A stretch of DNA of 64,000 bases from Symbiodinium natans (Eukaryota > Sar > Dinophyceae > Suessiales > Symbiodiniaceae). Location: assembly GCA_905221605.1 (NCBI GenBank), contig CAJNDS010002845.1, forward strand, positions 62,001-126,000, written 5' to 3'. The translations under genes and the position numbers were made by a program. Below the pieces are notes generated by a model. That model was not told the DNA's origin and did no database searches. It worked only from the letters and a program-made list of their open reading frames with translations. Position 1 is the first letter of the stretch. Each line of letters starts with the position of its first letter. Below, in pieces: positions 55,801-64,000 of the stretch.

Positions 55801-56160
55801 GGCTTGAGTCGGTGCCATCATGGTCAGCATGGTAGTCCGATGCTTTCGCATTCCTGCGGGCCTCGCTTCGACACAGCTGTTGACGGCTTTGCAAATCGGG
55901 AATGTTGGGAAGAAGTTGCCATCAGTGTAAATCGATTCAGGCCCGCGTTGCTGCCGAGCCTCCTCAAGGTCTTGCAGCAGCAGCCGGCACAAGTGGAGTC
56001 GGTGGCTTGCAAGGGAACATGGTTAATCATGGGCGATGGTGTAGGTGTAACGTCGTGTAAATGTGGATCTGCCTCCACTCCTCCCCTGCCAAGCTGCCTG
56101 GCCTGGAGCATCCAAGGACAACGAGGACGAGGAGTACACTCATGTGCTGCAAGACGGCAA
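49839..56160 (+). CDS. IPO5: importin-5/karyopherin-beta3-like, 5' part
   Basis: HEAT-repeat nuclear transport receptor in many short exons. Exon 1 (49839-49943) starts MAAALRAFISPDGATRTAAE and stops at GTGTGAG. Diagnostic pieces in order: VRRQAGHVISTVAHAVAENY (about 50535); PEFFKENGLQQVWPLLLEMC (51991-52071); EEEEDIDDDLVGIGEENLDR (52668, the acidic loop before a conserved LDR); TWKQVRSCVMAVSQASAG (53050); HPRVRYAAFQAVGQTAYDHD (53485); NIRVATSSASALSSMEES (53840); MTKLFTRLQQGQSRAMQE (54710); VVGEAASELFLPYYGHVMPL (54905); KSLRGKAFECA (55225); HEIMQIMVRYFQVGFEADDQ (55443); GRVAGVLGKDFKPYMPL (55750); NEDEEYTHVLQDGK (to 56160). These track the human protein's order (about 1,100 residues). It imports ribosomal proteins and other cargo via Ran-GTP. 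The coding sequence resumes at 59071 after a 2.9-kb intron holding another gene. Confidence 0.75.
50624..50683. repeat. 10-bp repeat CGTGGTTGCA
   Basis: About six imperfect CGTGGTTGCA/CGTGGTTACA units directly follow the importin exon that ends near NYAELMKA, so they sit at the start of its intron. Confidence 0.8.
51299..51357. repeat. G-rich low-complexity tract
   Basis: Runs of G separated by A or T (GGGGAGGGGGGAGGG type) lie in an intron of the importin-like gene. Quadruplex-capable on plus. Confidence 0.75.
53993..54326. mobile_element. 334-bp inverted-repeat element in an importin intron (introner/MITE-like)
   Basis: The ends are inverted repeats: 53993-54014 (TAATCCGAGCATCAGTTTAA, then TT) and 54305-54326 match as reverse complements at 21 of 22 positions. 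Inside are two 28-base direct repeats (CCCCCACATTTAAAGAAATT plus TTTTTTGG) at 54019-54046 and 54103-54130, 27 of 28 identical and 84 bases apart, and a G-run at about 54281-54297. There is no coding capacity. It lies between importin exons, after the SSMEES exon and before the exon near 54525. Non-autonomous inverted-repeat elements that insert as introns (introners) are known in dinoflagellates. A target-site duplication is not obvious: GGCC/GCCT on the left, AGCC on the right. Confidence 0.7.
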
Positions 56161-59070
56161 GCCCCTTGCCTGCATTTTTTTGTACACCCCCAGAGAACAT
56201 CAGCCCAGCTGCATAAGTAGGCACCTTGCGAATTGAAGATTGCATTGGAACTTCAGATGCATCCACGATGTAATAACTGATGGCCAGAACAGACAGAGCT
56301 CGCCACAATGCAAAAGCGAGCATTTCCTGAATCGCGGCTGTAGATCGCTTCCGATGGCGGATGCTGATGAGCCGGCAGTCGGTTCATCTTGACGACTCGG
56401 TCCAAAGTTGGGGAGAAGCGGAGAACGCCATCGATCCGATAGAGCGTGTATCACATTCATCATTCAACATGTCCACGACACTGTCAACATCAGACGGTGA
56501 CCCTCTAGCCTCAGACAACTCCCAGCCCTGGATCCCGTGAATTATTTACAGTATAATGTTCACTAGTAGGCATCCGGAAAGTGATCTAAGACGGTGGGAA
56601 AGCCATGGGATCTGCTGCTAGCCGCCCCGAATGGCGCTCTCCACATCAGCAACATGTGCAGCATGCGCCAATGTGGGTCGTGAAAGCTGCAGATGTGATG
56701 GAGATGACTGGTCGAATGGAGATCCATCAGACCTTGCGCAAAGAGGGTCGGTTGTCGGAGTGGAGTCCAGAGATGTTCACAATTTTCGTGTCACACCAGT
56801 GGCTGGATCTCCAGCATCCGGATCCCAGTGGGGATCAATTGCAAGTGCTTCAGGGCTTCCTGCGCAACTTCTTCGCCAAGAAGATCAAGATCGAGACGGA
56901 TATCATCACGCAGTACCGCGGCAGCAGCCAAATTCTCTGCAACCAAGGGGTTCCGCAGAGAGAAAATTTGTACATTTGGTTGGACTATTTCTCCGTCCCA
57001 CAGAGAATGGGTATGCAAACGGATGGGCTAACCGAAGGGCAGTTGATGTACGTGCACAGCATCCCGCACTTTGTGGACAATTGCAGTGCTTTTGTGGCTT
57101 TGGTACCGGATGCCACTCACAGCGAGGGACAGCAGTGCAACAAATCCAGCTGGTTAGAAAGAGGTTGGTGCAGAACAGAGTTTTGGTGCCACTTCTTGTC
57201 TCCCAGAGCAGAAGTCCCCATTATCGTCTTGAAGAGCGCCGACATGGCCTGTTTCACGATGCCCTTGTGGCACAGGTACCCGGTGCACACTGGCAGCTTT
57301 GGAGTGGAGCAAGACCGAGAAGCGTGCCGCGCAGTCATTGAGAAAGCCCTTGCGCAGCGTGTCTCGAGGTTGTCGCTGGACAAGAGCAAGACGGCCCACC
57401 GGCTTTATCTGGCACTTTTTGCTGACATGGCCGGTCTTAGCAATCGGGAACGCAGTATGGAACAGTTCCAGGCGAGGCCTGTCAAAATCCTTGGTATATT
57501 GGGCATGGTTGGCGGTTACACGGGATTGTAATTGTAATCTTGTGCTCGATACAAGGTCATGAGTCATGAAGTATTTCAGTAATCCATCTGAGAATCCCTA
57601 TCTCAAGCCATGATCGCGCTTGATCTCCCACAATGGTCCATAATAACTCCACCAGCCAACCTTCGCTGCGACAGGTGGCGTTTTCCTTCTCCCAGCCCCT
57701 TGATCAGCACAAGGGTCTCGGCCCAGTGGCCTGCGCTGCCTTGTTGGGAGACGATGCGCTGGTGCGGAGCTTGGTTGAGGCCAAGGCTGTACTGGAGACT
57801 CTTGCGCCTGGGATGCCGGAGGTCTCGGATATCCCAGGGATGACTCCGATCCATTTGGTCTTGTGGTTCAGAAGCCACGACGTGAAGGTCTTGAAGACGC
57901 TGTTGGAGTTGCGAAGTGATCCCAATGTCTCCAACATCAATGTGGGCCCACCTTTGGGGTATTGTCGCACGGTGGAAGCCGTGGAGCTTCTCGTGAAGCA
58001 TGGGGCAGGCGTGAACGCTCAGGGAAAGGATCCTTGCAAGAATCTGCCACTGCATGTGGCCGTTGGCTTCAGTGCTCCACCCGTGGTTGTCCGCAAGCTA
58101 CTCGATCTCCATGCCGATGTGTTTGGGGGAAGGGGAGGCTTCGCCAACGCCTCACCCTTGACTTGCCTGGCTTATGCTGGGGACTCTCAGGACGACTTGC
58201 AGAACGCACAATTGTTGGTAGAGGGCAAAGCCAACATCAACCAAGTGTGTAAGCCAGAGGGTACCTGGTTGAAGGTTTAGAAGCTCTTTGTGATTCTTCC
58301 CAACATAATTGGGAGAGTTCCATCCCCATGAGATGCCACGAGCTGTAGCGGCCTTTTTTCTTTTCCCTCACCCAGGTTTCGGCAGGATGATCGAACTGAC
58401 TGCGAGGGGCTACTGCCTTTGCAAGAGAAGCAAACCCCAGTTGCTCCTGCGCTCGATCAGAAATTGCAGCACCACACCGCTGGGTGGCTCTGCCATCTTC
58501 AACAACGAGGGCATTCTGACTTTCCTGCTCATGGCACGGGCAGACCCAGACATCAGGAACAATCGGGGTCTCCGCCCGATCGATTTTGCCGGGTCTGACA
58601 GAATCCTCTCTATTCTCCAGGACCCTTCCCCATACATCTCCCGGCTGGAATGCCTACTGCAGGCCAGTGAGCCCCTCGTAACCGAACGTTTCTGACCCAA
58701 AATGTGGTCGAATCATTCTCTTGGCTACGTGTCTCAACATTTCAACTTAATTATTCTTCAAGATGCTGGAGTGACGTTTTGAAATTCATTTTGAATCAGC
58801 TGTGGTCCGGGTTGCGCCGGAGATAGACAACCCACTCCCGGAACACCCCAGCGATGTCCCGCAAAGTTTGTGAAGTCGTGCCTGAATTTCATGATGTTTC
58901 ATGACATGTGATGAAGAACCAGGAGTGATGCTCGGCTCACAGCTGAAAGCGACACCCGAAGTGTTCGAGGTAACTCTTGCTGCGGCCAAGAATGATGTCT
59001 TGTGGACTGCGATGGGCTTCGGAAACAAGACTTCTTGTGGCTAGACTGATTAGACTGTGAAGTGGACAAG
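56161..59070 (+). other. large GC-AG intron of the importin-like gene, hosting another gene
   Basis: Upstream coding ends ...CAA GAC GGC AA, then GCCCCTTG. Downstream coding begins after GGACAAG with G CTT CTG GGC TTG AAG ACA. Joining gives HVLQDGK|LLGLKTAVLDEM in phase, which matches the order expected for importin-5 (acidic DGWEFVN-like segment, then a GIKTAGLEEK-like segment). The donor would be GC rather than GT, a known dinoflagellate variant. The intron contains the complete TIR-ankyrin gene at 56605-58695. 56161-56604 and 58696-59070 show no other supported gene. Confidence 0.65.
56605..58695 (+). CDS. TIR-like domain plus ankyrin-repeat protein
   Basis: Three exons in phase: 56605-57480, 57675-58248 and 58376-58695, both introns GT-AG with acceptor CAG|G, giving 589 residues. 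It starts MGSAAS, an N-myristoylation signal. Residues 57-210 form a TIR-like alpha/beta domain: FTIFVSHQW (58-66), IWLDYFSVPQ (124-133), FVALVPD (163-169) and WLERGWCRTEFW (183-194). These resemble the family commonly seen in dinoflagellates with ankyrin repeats. The exon 1-2 junction reads QARPVAFSFSQPLDQ. Exons 2-3 carry about six ankyrin-type units (PIHLVLWFRSHDVKVLKTLL, VEAVELLVKHGAGVNAQGKD, LPLHVAVGF, GILTFLLMARADPDIRNNRG). The likely role is membrane-tethered signalling or scaffolding; enzymatic (NADase) activity is not shown. The gene lies wholly inside an importin intron. Confidence 0.75.
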
Positions 59071-61795
59071 GCTTCTGGGCTTGAAGACAGCGGTGCTGGA
59101 CGAGATGTGCGAGACATTGACACTGATCGCCTCGCTGATGGAGGCCCTTGTGATACTGCCAGCGTCGAGAGCGCGTCATCTCGCGAAATGAAACCAAGGC
59201 CTTGGAGGAGGAGTTTGTAGAGTTCCTCCCTGACACCTGTCGGCAACTGCCCGGGGCCCGGGAGCAGAATTCCAAAGACAGTCCAAGCTGCAAAAGAATG
59301 CGTACGGCTGTGTGACTATGAGCCTGCTTGTGTGTTCGTGTGCGGCTTGCAAGGATGCCGCTGATGGACTTTCCAGTGTCCGAGGAGGTGCAGGCGCGTG
59401 GGTTGGTGAACGTGAAGAACTTTGTTGAGGAATTCTTTAGCCCTGGAGGGTCTTACCGTACAGTGCACGAGTGCCCTCTAGGACAAGGCGAATGCAACGT
59501 GGGAGCACGTTCGGGGCCCAGTGGGAGGTTACAACAAATTTCTTTGGTTTTCCCTGCCCACCTCTTTCTCTTTCTTTCTCTCGTTCGCTCTTCTCCCTCC
59601 CTCCCTGCCTCCCTCCCTCTCTCTCTCTCTCGCTCTCTCACTGTCTCACTGTCTCTGTCGCTCTCGAGGTAGTCCACTGCGCGCGGACGGCTGCTGAAAA
59701 TGGCAAGTGCGAGTCGGTGCTTGCAGGAGACTTAGGGCCTTGGGGCCTTAGGGGCAGCATGTTTTGAGCCAGATTTTTTTGCTGCGGATTCGTTGGTTCA
59801 AGGTTGGTCAGCTCGTGGGCGAGTTCCTGAGAAGCACGGTGCGAGCCTGGGTGAACACTTCTGCAAGAGTTCGTTTCATAGAGTAGCCATTTAAATCATT
59901 TAAACAAGTTGATAAATTGGACACTTCCGTGTATGGCTTCCAAGCTTGTGGTTCTTTCCGAAGTGTTCCCGCTCGGCCCCCACCTGGCTCCCCCCCCGCC
60001 CCAAACCTGGACCATCCTCTGCCTTCGTTCGTTGCCACGCTCTCAAGTCGACCAAGCACGGTGGAACAAGTCTTGAGTCTTTCTGTGAATGGTCATGGCT
60101 GAAGAGTTGTGCCTGCTTCACTGTATGAATTCAGAATTCATGATGATTCATGATGACACTCGTGCATTGTGTGGTATTTTTCCCGTCAGAGGTTGCGATG
60201 ATGACAAAGCTTCCCAGCGAAGCAAAGGAGCAGGGCCCGGCGAATTTATCCCAGCTGCAGGCGTGTCTCTTGCCGCAAGCCTGTTGCCAAACCAAGTCGC
60301 GCACACACCCCGAGTTTGTTGTGTTCAAGGCACAAGCCTCTGCTATGGCTGGGGTCATCAAAAAGGCTGGTCGCTTTGCGGAAAGCGTGCAGCTCTTCAC
60401 ATCGTCTCGAACACAAGACTTTCAGGCAGGCCGGAAAGTCCTCTCAAAGCAGGATGTTCTGAACCTGGTACAGGCGGAGTCTGGTAAATAGCGGCAGACT
60501 TGGCAAATCTGAACTCGGCGAGAGTTTCTGCAGGTGCTGGCCGAATTGCTTGTACGGGTGAAAATCGAGAACGAGCCCGTGCGGGCCCAAACTGAGACCT
60601 CACCTGGTAGCTTCACACGTAGATTCGTCGCAGATTGAAGGAAGTGTCTTGCGACATCGTGGGACTACATTTCCGACAGCTGCGGGGTGTTGCAGGCCGA
60701 ATCAGCGCCCAAGAAGAAGAATCAGGGAAAGGCACTTCGGCAGAACGCTTCGGCAGAACTTCGGCATGCTGTGACTGTGACGAGTGTCGGTCATGACGCC
60801 ATCGGAGATGTTGGAGGTTGATGACAGCGATGAAGAGAAAGAGGAGAGCTCTGAGGAAGGCAGCCCCTGCGAGCGACTTGAGCACTTCTTTTCGACACGG
60901 TTCGACATGATGTTGAGATGTGTTGGGTGTTGAAACTCAGCTGCGCCAGAAGTGGAGCGGTGACTTTGTGACTTCCTGGTGACAGGCTCCGTGAGCCGTC
61001 AGTCCGTCCGCTTTAGCCTGGTGGACGTCGCTGGCGCGCTGATGCGGGCCAGCCGTGAGGAGTTCGCAGAGGCAGCGAGGGATGAGTCAGTCATTGAGGC
61101 ATGAGTCACAACTGAGGGGTGAATAGTGCACCCACATGGTGCACACGTGTGCGCATATTCGTTTTCAACGGTTTTCATAAAACAGGTGGGCCTCTCAATC
61201 TTCATGGAGCCTTTGGCTTACGAAGTCTGATTTGCTTTGGTGCAGCCGAACGATCCCCACCGCCTCATGGAGAAGACAGGCATCATGAGGGCACCAGGTG
61301 AGGATTCTCGGGATCTTTGCCTGCCGAGGCTCGTCCGTGCTTTGCTCCAGAATGGCAGTGACAGCGAGAGAAGTAACGGCCTTGTAGCATTTGCAGCTTC
61401 AAGCAGTCAAAGTCCAGTGTGGGAGCAGCGCTTCTGTCGAGGTCTCGCCCTGTACATTGCGGATGAGGTGGTTGAATGCCTGGGAGAGCCGCCTTCTCAG
61501 CTCGCTGGAGATGCGGCATGGGTATTTGGTTTTTATCATCAGTGCAGCGTGTCGAAGGTCATGAAGTCCAGTACCCATTGTGTAGCCCTGCTTGCTTTAT
61601 GCTTGCTCCCTACATCTTTGGCCACCTGACCCAGCCGTAGCCTCTCACATCAGGGCCAAGCCAAACTTGTGGGGGCCGTGCATTCTCATGGTCTGTTCTT
61701 TCAGCGAAGTTGGATTTCGCAGGTTGAGCGTGCCCCACTGGAACACCTTCATGGAGCACGCATGTCGGCGCCTTACCTCTCCAGATGTGCAGGTC
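59071..61795 (+). CDS. IPO5: importin-5/karyopherin-beta3-like, 3' part
   Basis: Continuation after the 2.9-kb intron. Pieces in order: LLGLKTAVLDEMCETLTLIA (59071); ALEEEFVEFLPDTCRQL (about 59197); ARMPLMDFPVSEEVQARGLV (59350); QLVGEFLRSTVRAWVNT (59805); HPEFVVFKAQASAMAGVIKK (60310); VLAELLVRVKIENEPVR (60533); an acidic stretch with VDDSDEEKEESSEEGSP (60820); VRFSLVDVAGALMRASREEF (61005); WEQRFCRGLALYIADEVVEC (61420), equal to the RQWGLCIFDD segment; VPHWNTFMEHACRRLTSPDV (61730). The order and spacing match the last third of importin-5. The final repeats (PEVRQAA-type and beyond) were not found before 62119, so the 3' end is unclear and may be truncated. Confidence 0.7.
59560..59670. repeat. 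CT-rich microsatellite
   Basis: TCTTTCTCTCG and CCTCCCTCCCT-type units lie in an importin intron, ending in CACTGTCTCACTGTCTCTGT. Confidence 0.85.
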
Positions 61796-62118
61796 AAAAG
61801 CAAACTGCCCACATCAGTCTGTCCGTCTGTGTTGGCCTTGCATGCTAACGACAATCGACACTGACATCAGGCAACAGCATCACAGACAAGACCGCCGTCA
61901 TTAGACAGCAGCTGCCTCAGTCAAAAAAGAAGTTTGGCAGCAGGGTCTGCCGCCACGTAGGTTGCAACTCTGCAGATATTCTCGTTGCCTTTTCTGTTCT
62001 CAAGGCCCCTCTGACAGGTAGCCTGCAGAGCCCTGATGGGCCGGCAAGGTTGCTTGTTGAGGGCCTACCCGCTTTACTGAAGTTTGCCTGGGTCGCGCGT
62101 CCTGGCGTCCCAGGCTTG

Positions 62119-63606
62119 ATGTCCTGGCCCACTGCGTTCACTGCGTTGCATGCTCTCCTCGTGTCATCTGCCTGGGTGACGGTGACGGCGGATCTTCCGG
62201 TCCACTGCCTCCATCACGAGATCCTGGGAGATTGGAAGTTCAGCCTTGGACTCCTGAGCAGCAAGAGGTCCTCCTGTGGACATCTGCGTCCAGACTCGCA
62301 GGATCAGCAACCAGGGCGTGAGGATCACATCGGTAAGGCTGACAAGGAGATAGTGATCTCTCTCAAGGACCCCAATGTTGCAGAGAGCGATGCGCAGCAC
62401 GGGACCTGGACTATGATCTATGATGAGGGCTTCGAGGTTAGTATTGGCAATCACAACTTCTTTGCGTTCTCGAACTTCTCATTTGCAACGGACAGCGACG
62501 GACGGCGTCTAAGACATAACATCTCCCGTTGTGATGAGACCATGGTTGGTTGGTATCATAGCAAGGACCGCACTCAGTTCGGCTGTTACTATGCCAGCAA
62601 AGTTGCGAGCAAGCTGCGGGCATCGAACTTGTCGAAATCCAAGCGGCCAGTTCTTGCGGAGAAGCCCAAGACCCTTTTCTACCAGACCAAGTTGTCTCAT
62701 CACCACCAGCGGCAGGCAGTTGGCAGCATGGCTCTGGGATATGGCGAAATATGAGCAAGCGCCAAAACCCCCAGCCATTCAAGTAAGTAAGGGGTAGACA
62801 CGAATGCCCAAAACCCTGTAAAGAGATGGAAACACCTGAAAGGCGACACCCCTAAGTTAATGAACCGTTGGGTGGGCTACAGCCTTGAAATTTTCCCCAA
62901 GCGACACCTGCAGACGTTAAGCGTGGACAACTGACGCTAAAACCATGTAATGCGATGGGAACGCTTGAAAAGCGACACCCCGCAGGTTGCGTCCACTAGC
63001 ACCACCAGCCGTTTTTGTATATTCTTATGTAGATGTATGCAACAACTGCTGTTTATATACCAATGTAGTATATGTAGCGGGTCTAAGGTCTGACAGTCCA
63101 GGGCCGGTGCTCCGTGTGTGAATCTAGGCAGCCCCATCATCCAGTTTAGCCAAAGGTTGACTCGGAGCAGGGGCGGTTGCTTCTTACTTGTGTCCTATGC
63201 AGGTGGTTGACCAACTCGCGGAGAAGATCCAGCGCGAGTCGTTGAAATGGAATGCCCGACCCATGGACAAGTGGAATGGGTTGTCCATGCTGCAGGTGAA
63301 CAGCTATGCTGGCATCAAGCGTGAGAATCGTGCGGAAGACATGCTGCGACAGCATGGTGCATCATACAAGCGCCTTTCTGGGCATGTGAAGCGCCGGAGC
63401 TTCCTTCAAACGGGGAGTGTCAGGGCCCACGCTGCCCATGCCACCGAGCTGCCAGAATCCTGGGATTGGTCGAACGTTAACGGCCTTAGTTTCCTCGAGC
63501 CCGTGATGGATCAGTCCGAGTGTGGCAGCTGCTACGTGGCCTCTGCCATGCGCATGCTGACGGCGCGGCACAAGATCAAGCAGAATGACACCGAGGCTCT
63601 GCCCTG
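62119..63606 (+). CDS. cathepsin C / dipeptidyl peptidase I (5' part)
   Basis: Lysosomal/vacuolar papain-family exopeptidase removing N-terminal dipeptides. Exon A 62119-62715 starts MSWPTAFTALHALLVSSAWV (signal peptide, cleavage near TVTA|DLP), then the exclusion domain: DLPVHCLHHEILGDWKFSLG, GTWTMIYDEGFEVSIG, ETMVGWYHSKDRTQFGCYYA. A GC-AG intron (62716-63202) joins HHHQRQ|VVDQLAEKI in phase. Exon B (63203-about 63606) has the propeptide (NGLSMLQVNSYAGI) and the start of the protease domain: LPESWDWSNVNGLSFLEPVM, then DQSECGSCYVASAM with the catalytic Cys (codon at 63530) and the Tyr after it that distinguishes cathepsin C from most cathepsins. A GTGGC donor follows at 63607. The catalytic His and Asn exons lie beyond the window or are missing. 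Confidence 0.85.
62810..62981. repeat. paired 43-bp direct repeat within the cathepsin C intron
   Basis: 62810-62852 (starting AAAACCCTGTAAAGAGATGG) and 62939-62981 (starting AAAACCATGTAATGCGATGG) match at 36 of 43 positions. The shared 3' motif GCGACACC occurs a third time near 62901. This is probably a decayed intronic repeat element. Confidence 0.75.
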
Positions 63607-64000
63607 GTGGCTTGGCTGCGATGAAGCACGTTGCAGCTCAAACGTGAAGGATCAATGAGGATGTGTCCAGGAAATATGAGGATGTTGAGATTGGTGTCTG
63701 TGGAGAACGTCGTTGCCATGCCTGTAGTGTAGCATATAAGCATGATGCTTTACGTTTGACTGTGGAATCCCGACGAATGTCCTTGGAGCTTGTGGAACTT
63801 CTTGTGTACAACCTTCCTGTGTTGGGGCAAAATCGCTCTTCCTGGTATCTCGTTCAAGCTCACACGTGAGTACGTTGTCTTCTTGATCCGCCCCCCCCAA
63901 GACCATCCCACCTTTGGGCCTGGTTTTGTTTCAACGTAGGGATATTGCAGCGGAGCTTGCGCAATCACGGTAGATAACCAAGCCTAAATCCTCCACAGAT
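63607..64000. other. intron or 3' sequence after cathepsin C exon B
   Basis: No further cathepsin C motif (the Gly-rich CDGG segment, catalytic His or Asn) was found up to the window end. One frame at 63663-63869 contains RRMSLELVELLVYNLPVLGQ but does not fit the family. Confidence 0.4.

Noticed and set aside
56161-56604. Truncation of the importin-like gene after 56160
   Set aside because: At first the C-terminal third seemed missing, but matching exons resume at 59071 beyond the nested gene, in order and in phase.

Overview
The window looks like nuclear DNA of a photosynthetic dinoflagellate, probably Suessiales/Symbiodiniaceae-like. The reasons are: five nuclear tandem copies of a plastid photosystem I gene (psaF), each encoding a signal peptide, an FVAP cleavage motif and a thylakoid-lumen signal; coding sequence cut into short exons by introns with GT-AG and GC-AG borders and the repeated AG|G boundary typical of dinoflagellates; TTTAGGG-type telomere-like tracts; and almost every recognisable gene on the plus strand, as in dinoflagellate unidirectional gene clusters. 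No bacterial-type operons, rRNA, tRNA, CRISPR array or virus was found.

Layout. 0.4-3.1 kb: exons of an unidentified gene. 3.2-3.6 kb: dispersed direct repeats. 3.9-7.3 kb: RING-like exon plus helicase C-terminal motifs of a RAD5/SHPRH-type SNF2 protein. 9.3-10.0 kb: VWA/Cache exons like a calcium-channel alpha2-delta protein, followed by a 9-bp minisatellite. 10.6-11.2 kb: possible minus-strand exons. 11.6-12.1 kb: FCP1/NIF phosphatase-like exons. 13-21 kb: scattered unidentified exons, microsatellites and a second, very regular 9-bp minisatellite. 22.05-22.75 kb: a small two-exon gene of unknown function. 23.1-28.2 kb: five psaF copies. 28-38 kb: mostly unassigned, with a HAD-like exon and several exon-like pieces. 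38.4-39.8 kb: a multi-S1-domain RNA-binding protein. 40-49.7 kb: exon-like pieces of unidentified, partly coiled-coil proteins.

49.8-61.8 kb holds one long importin-5/karyopherin-beta3-like HEAT-repeat gene in many small exons. One of its introns (56161-59070) contains a complete, separately coded gene on the same strand: an N-myristoylatable TIR-like domain fused to ankyrin repeats. Another intron carries a roughly 330-bp element with 22-bp terminal inverted repeats. 62.1-63.6 kb begins a cathepsin C (dipeptidyl peptidase I) gene that runs off the window.

Exon borders are read by eye from frame continuity and splice dinucleotides. Family names rest on recognised motifs, not on searches. The genes do not form one pathway. 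The psaF array supplies a thylakoid protein in bulk; the others are housekeeping or signalling genes.
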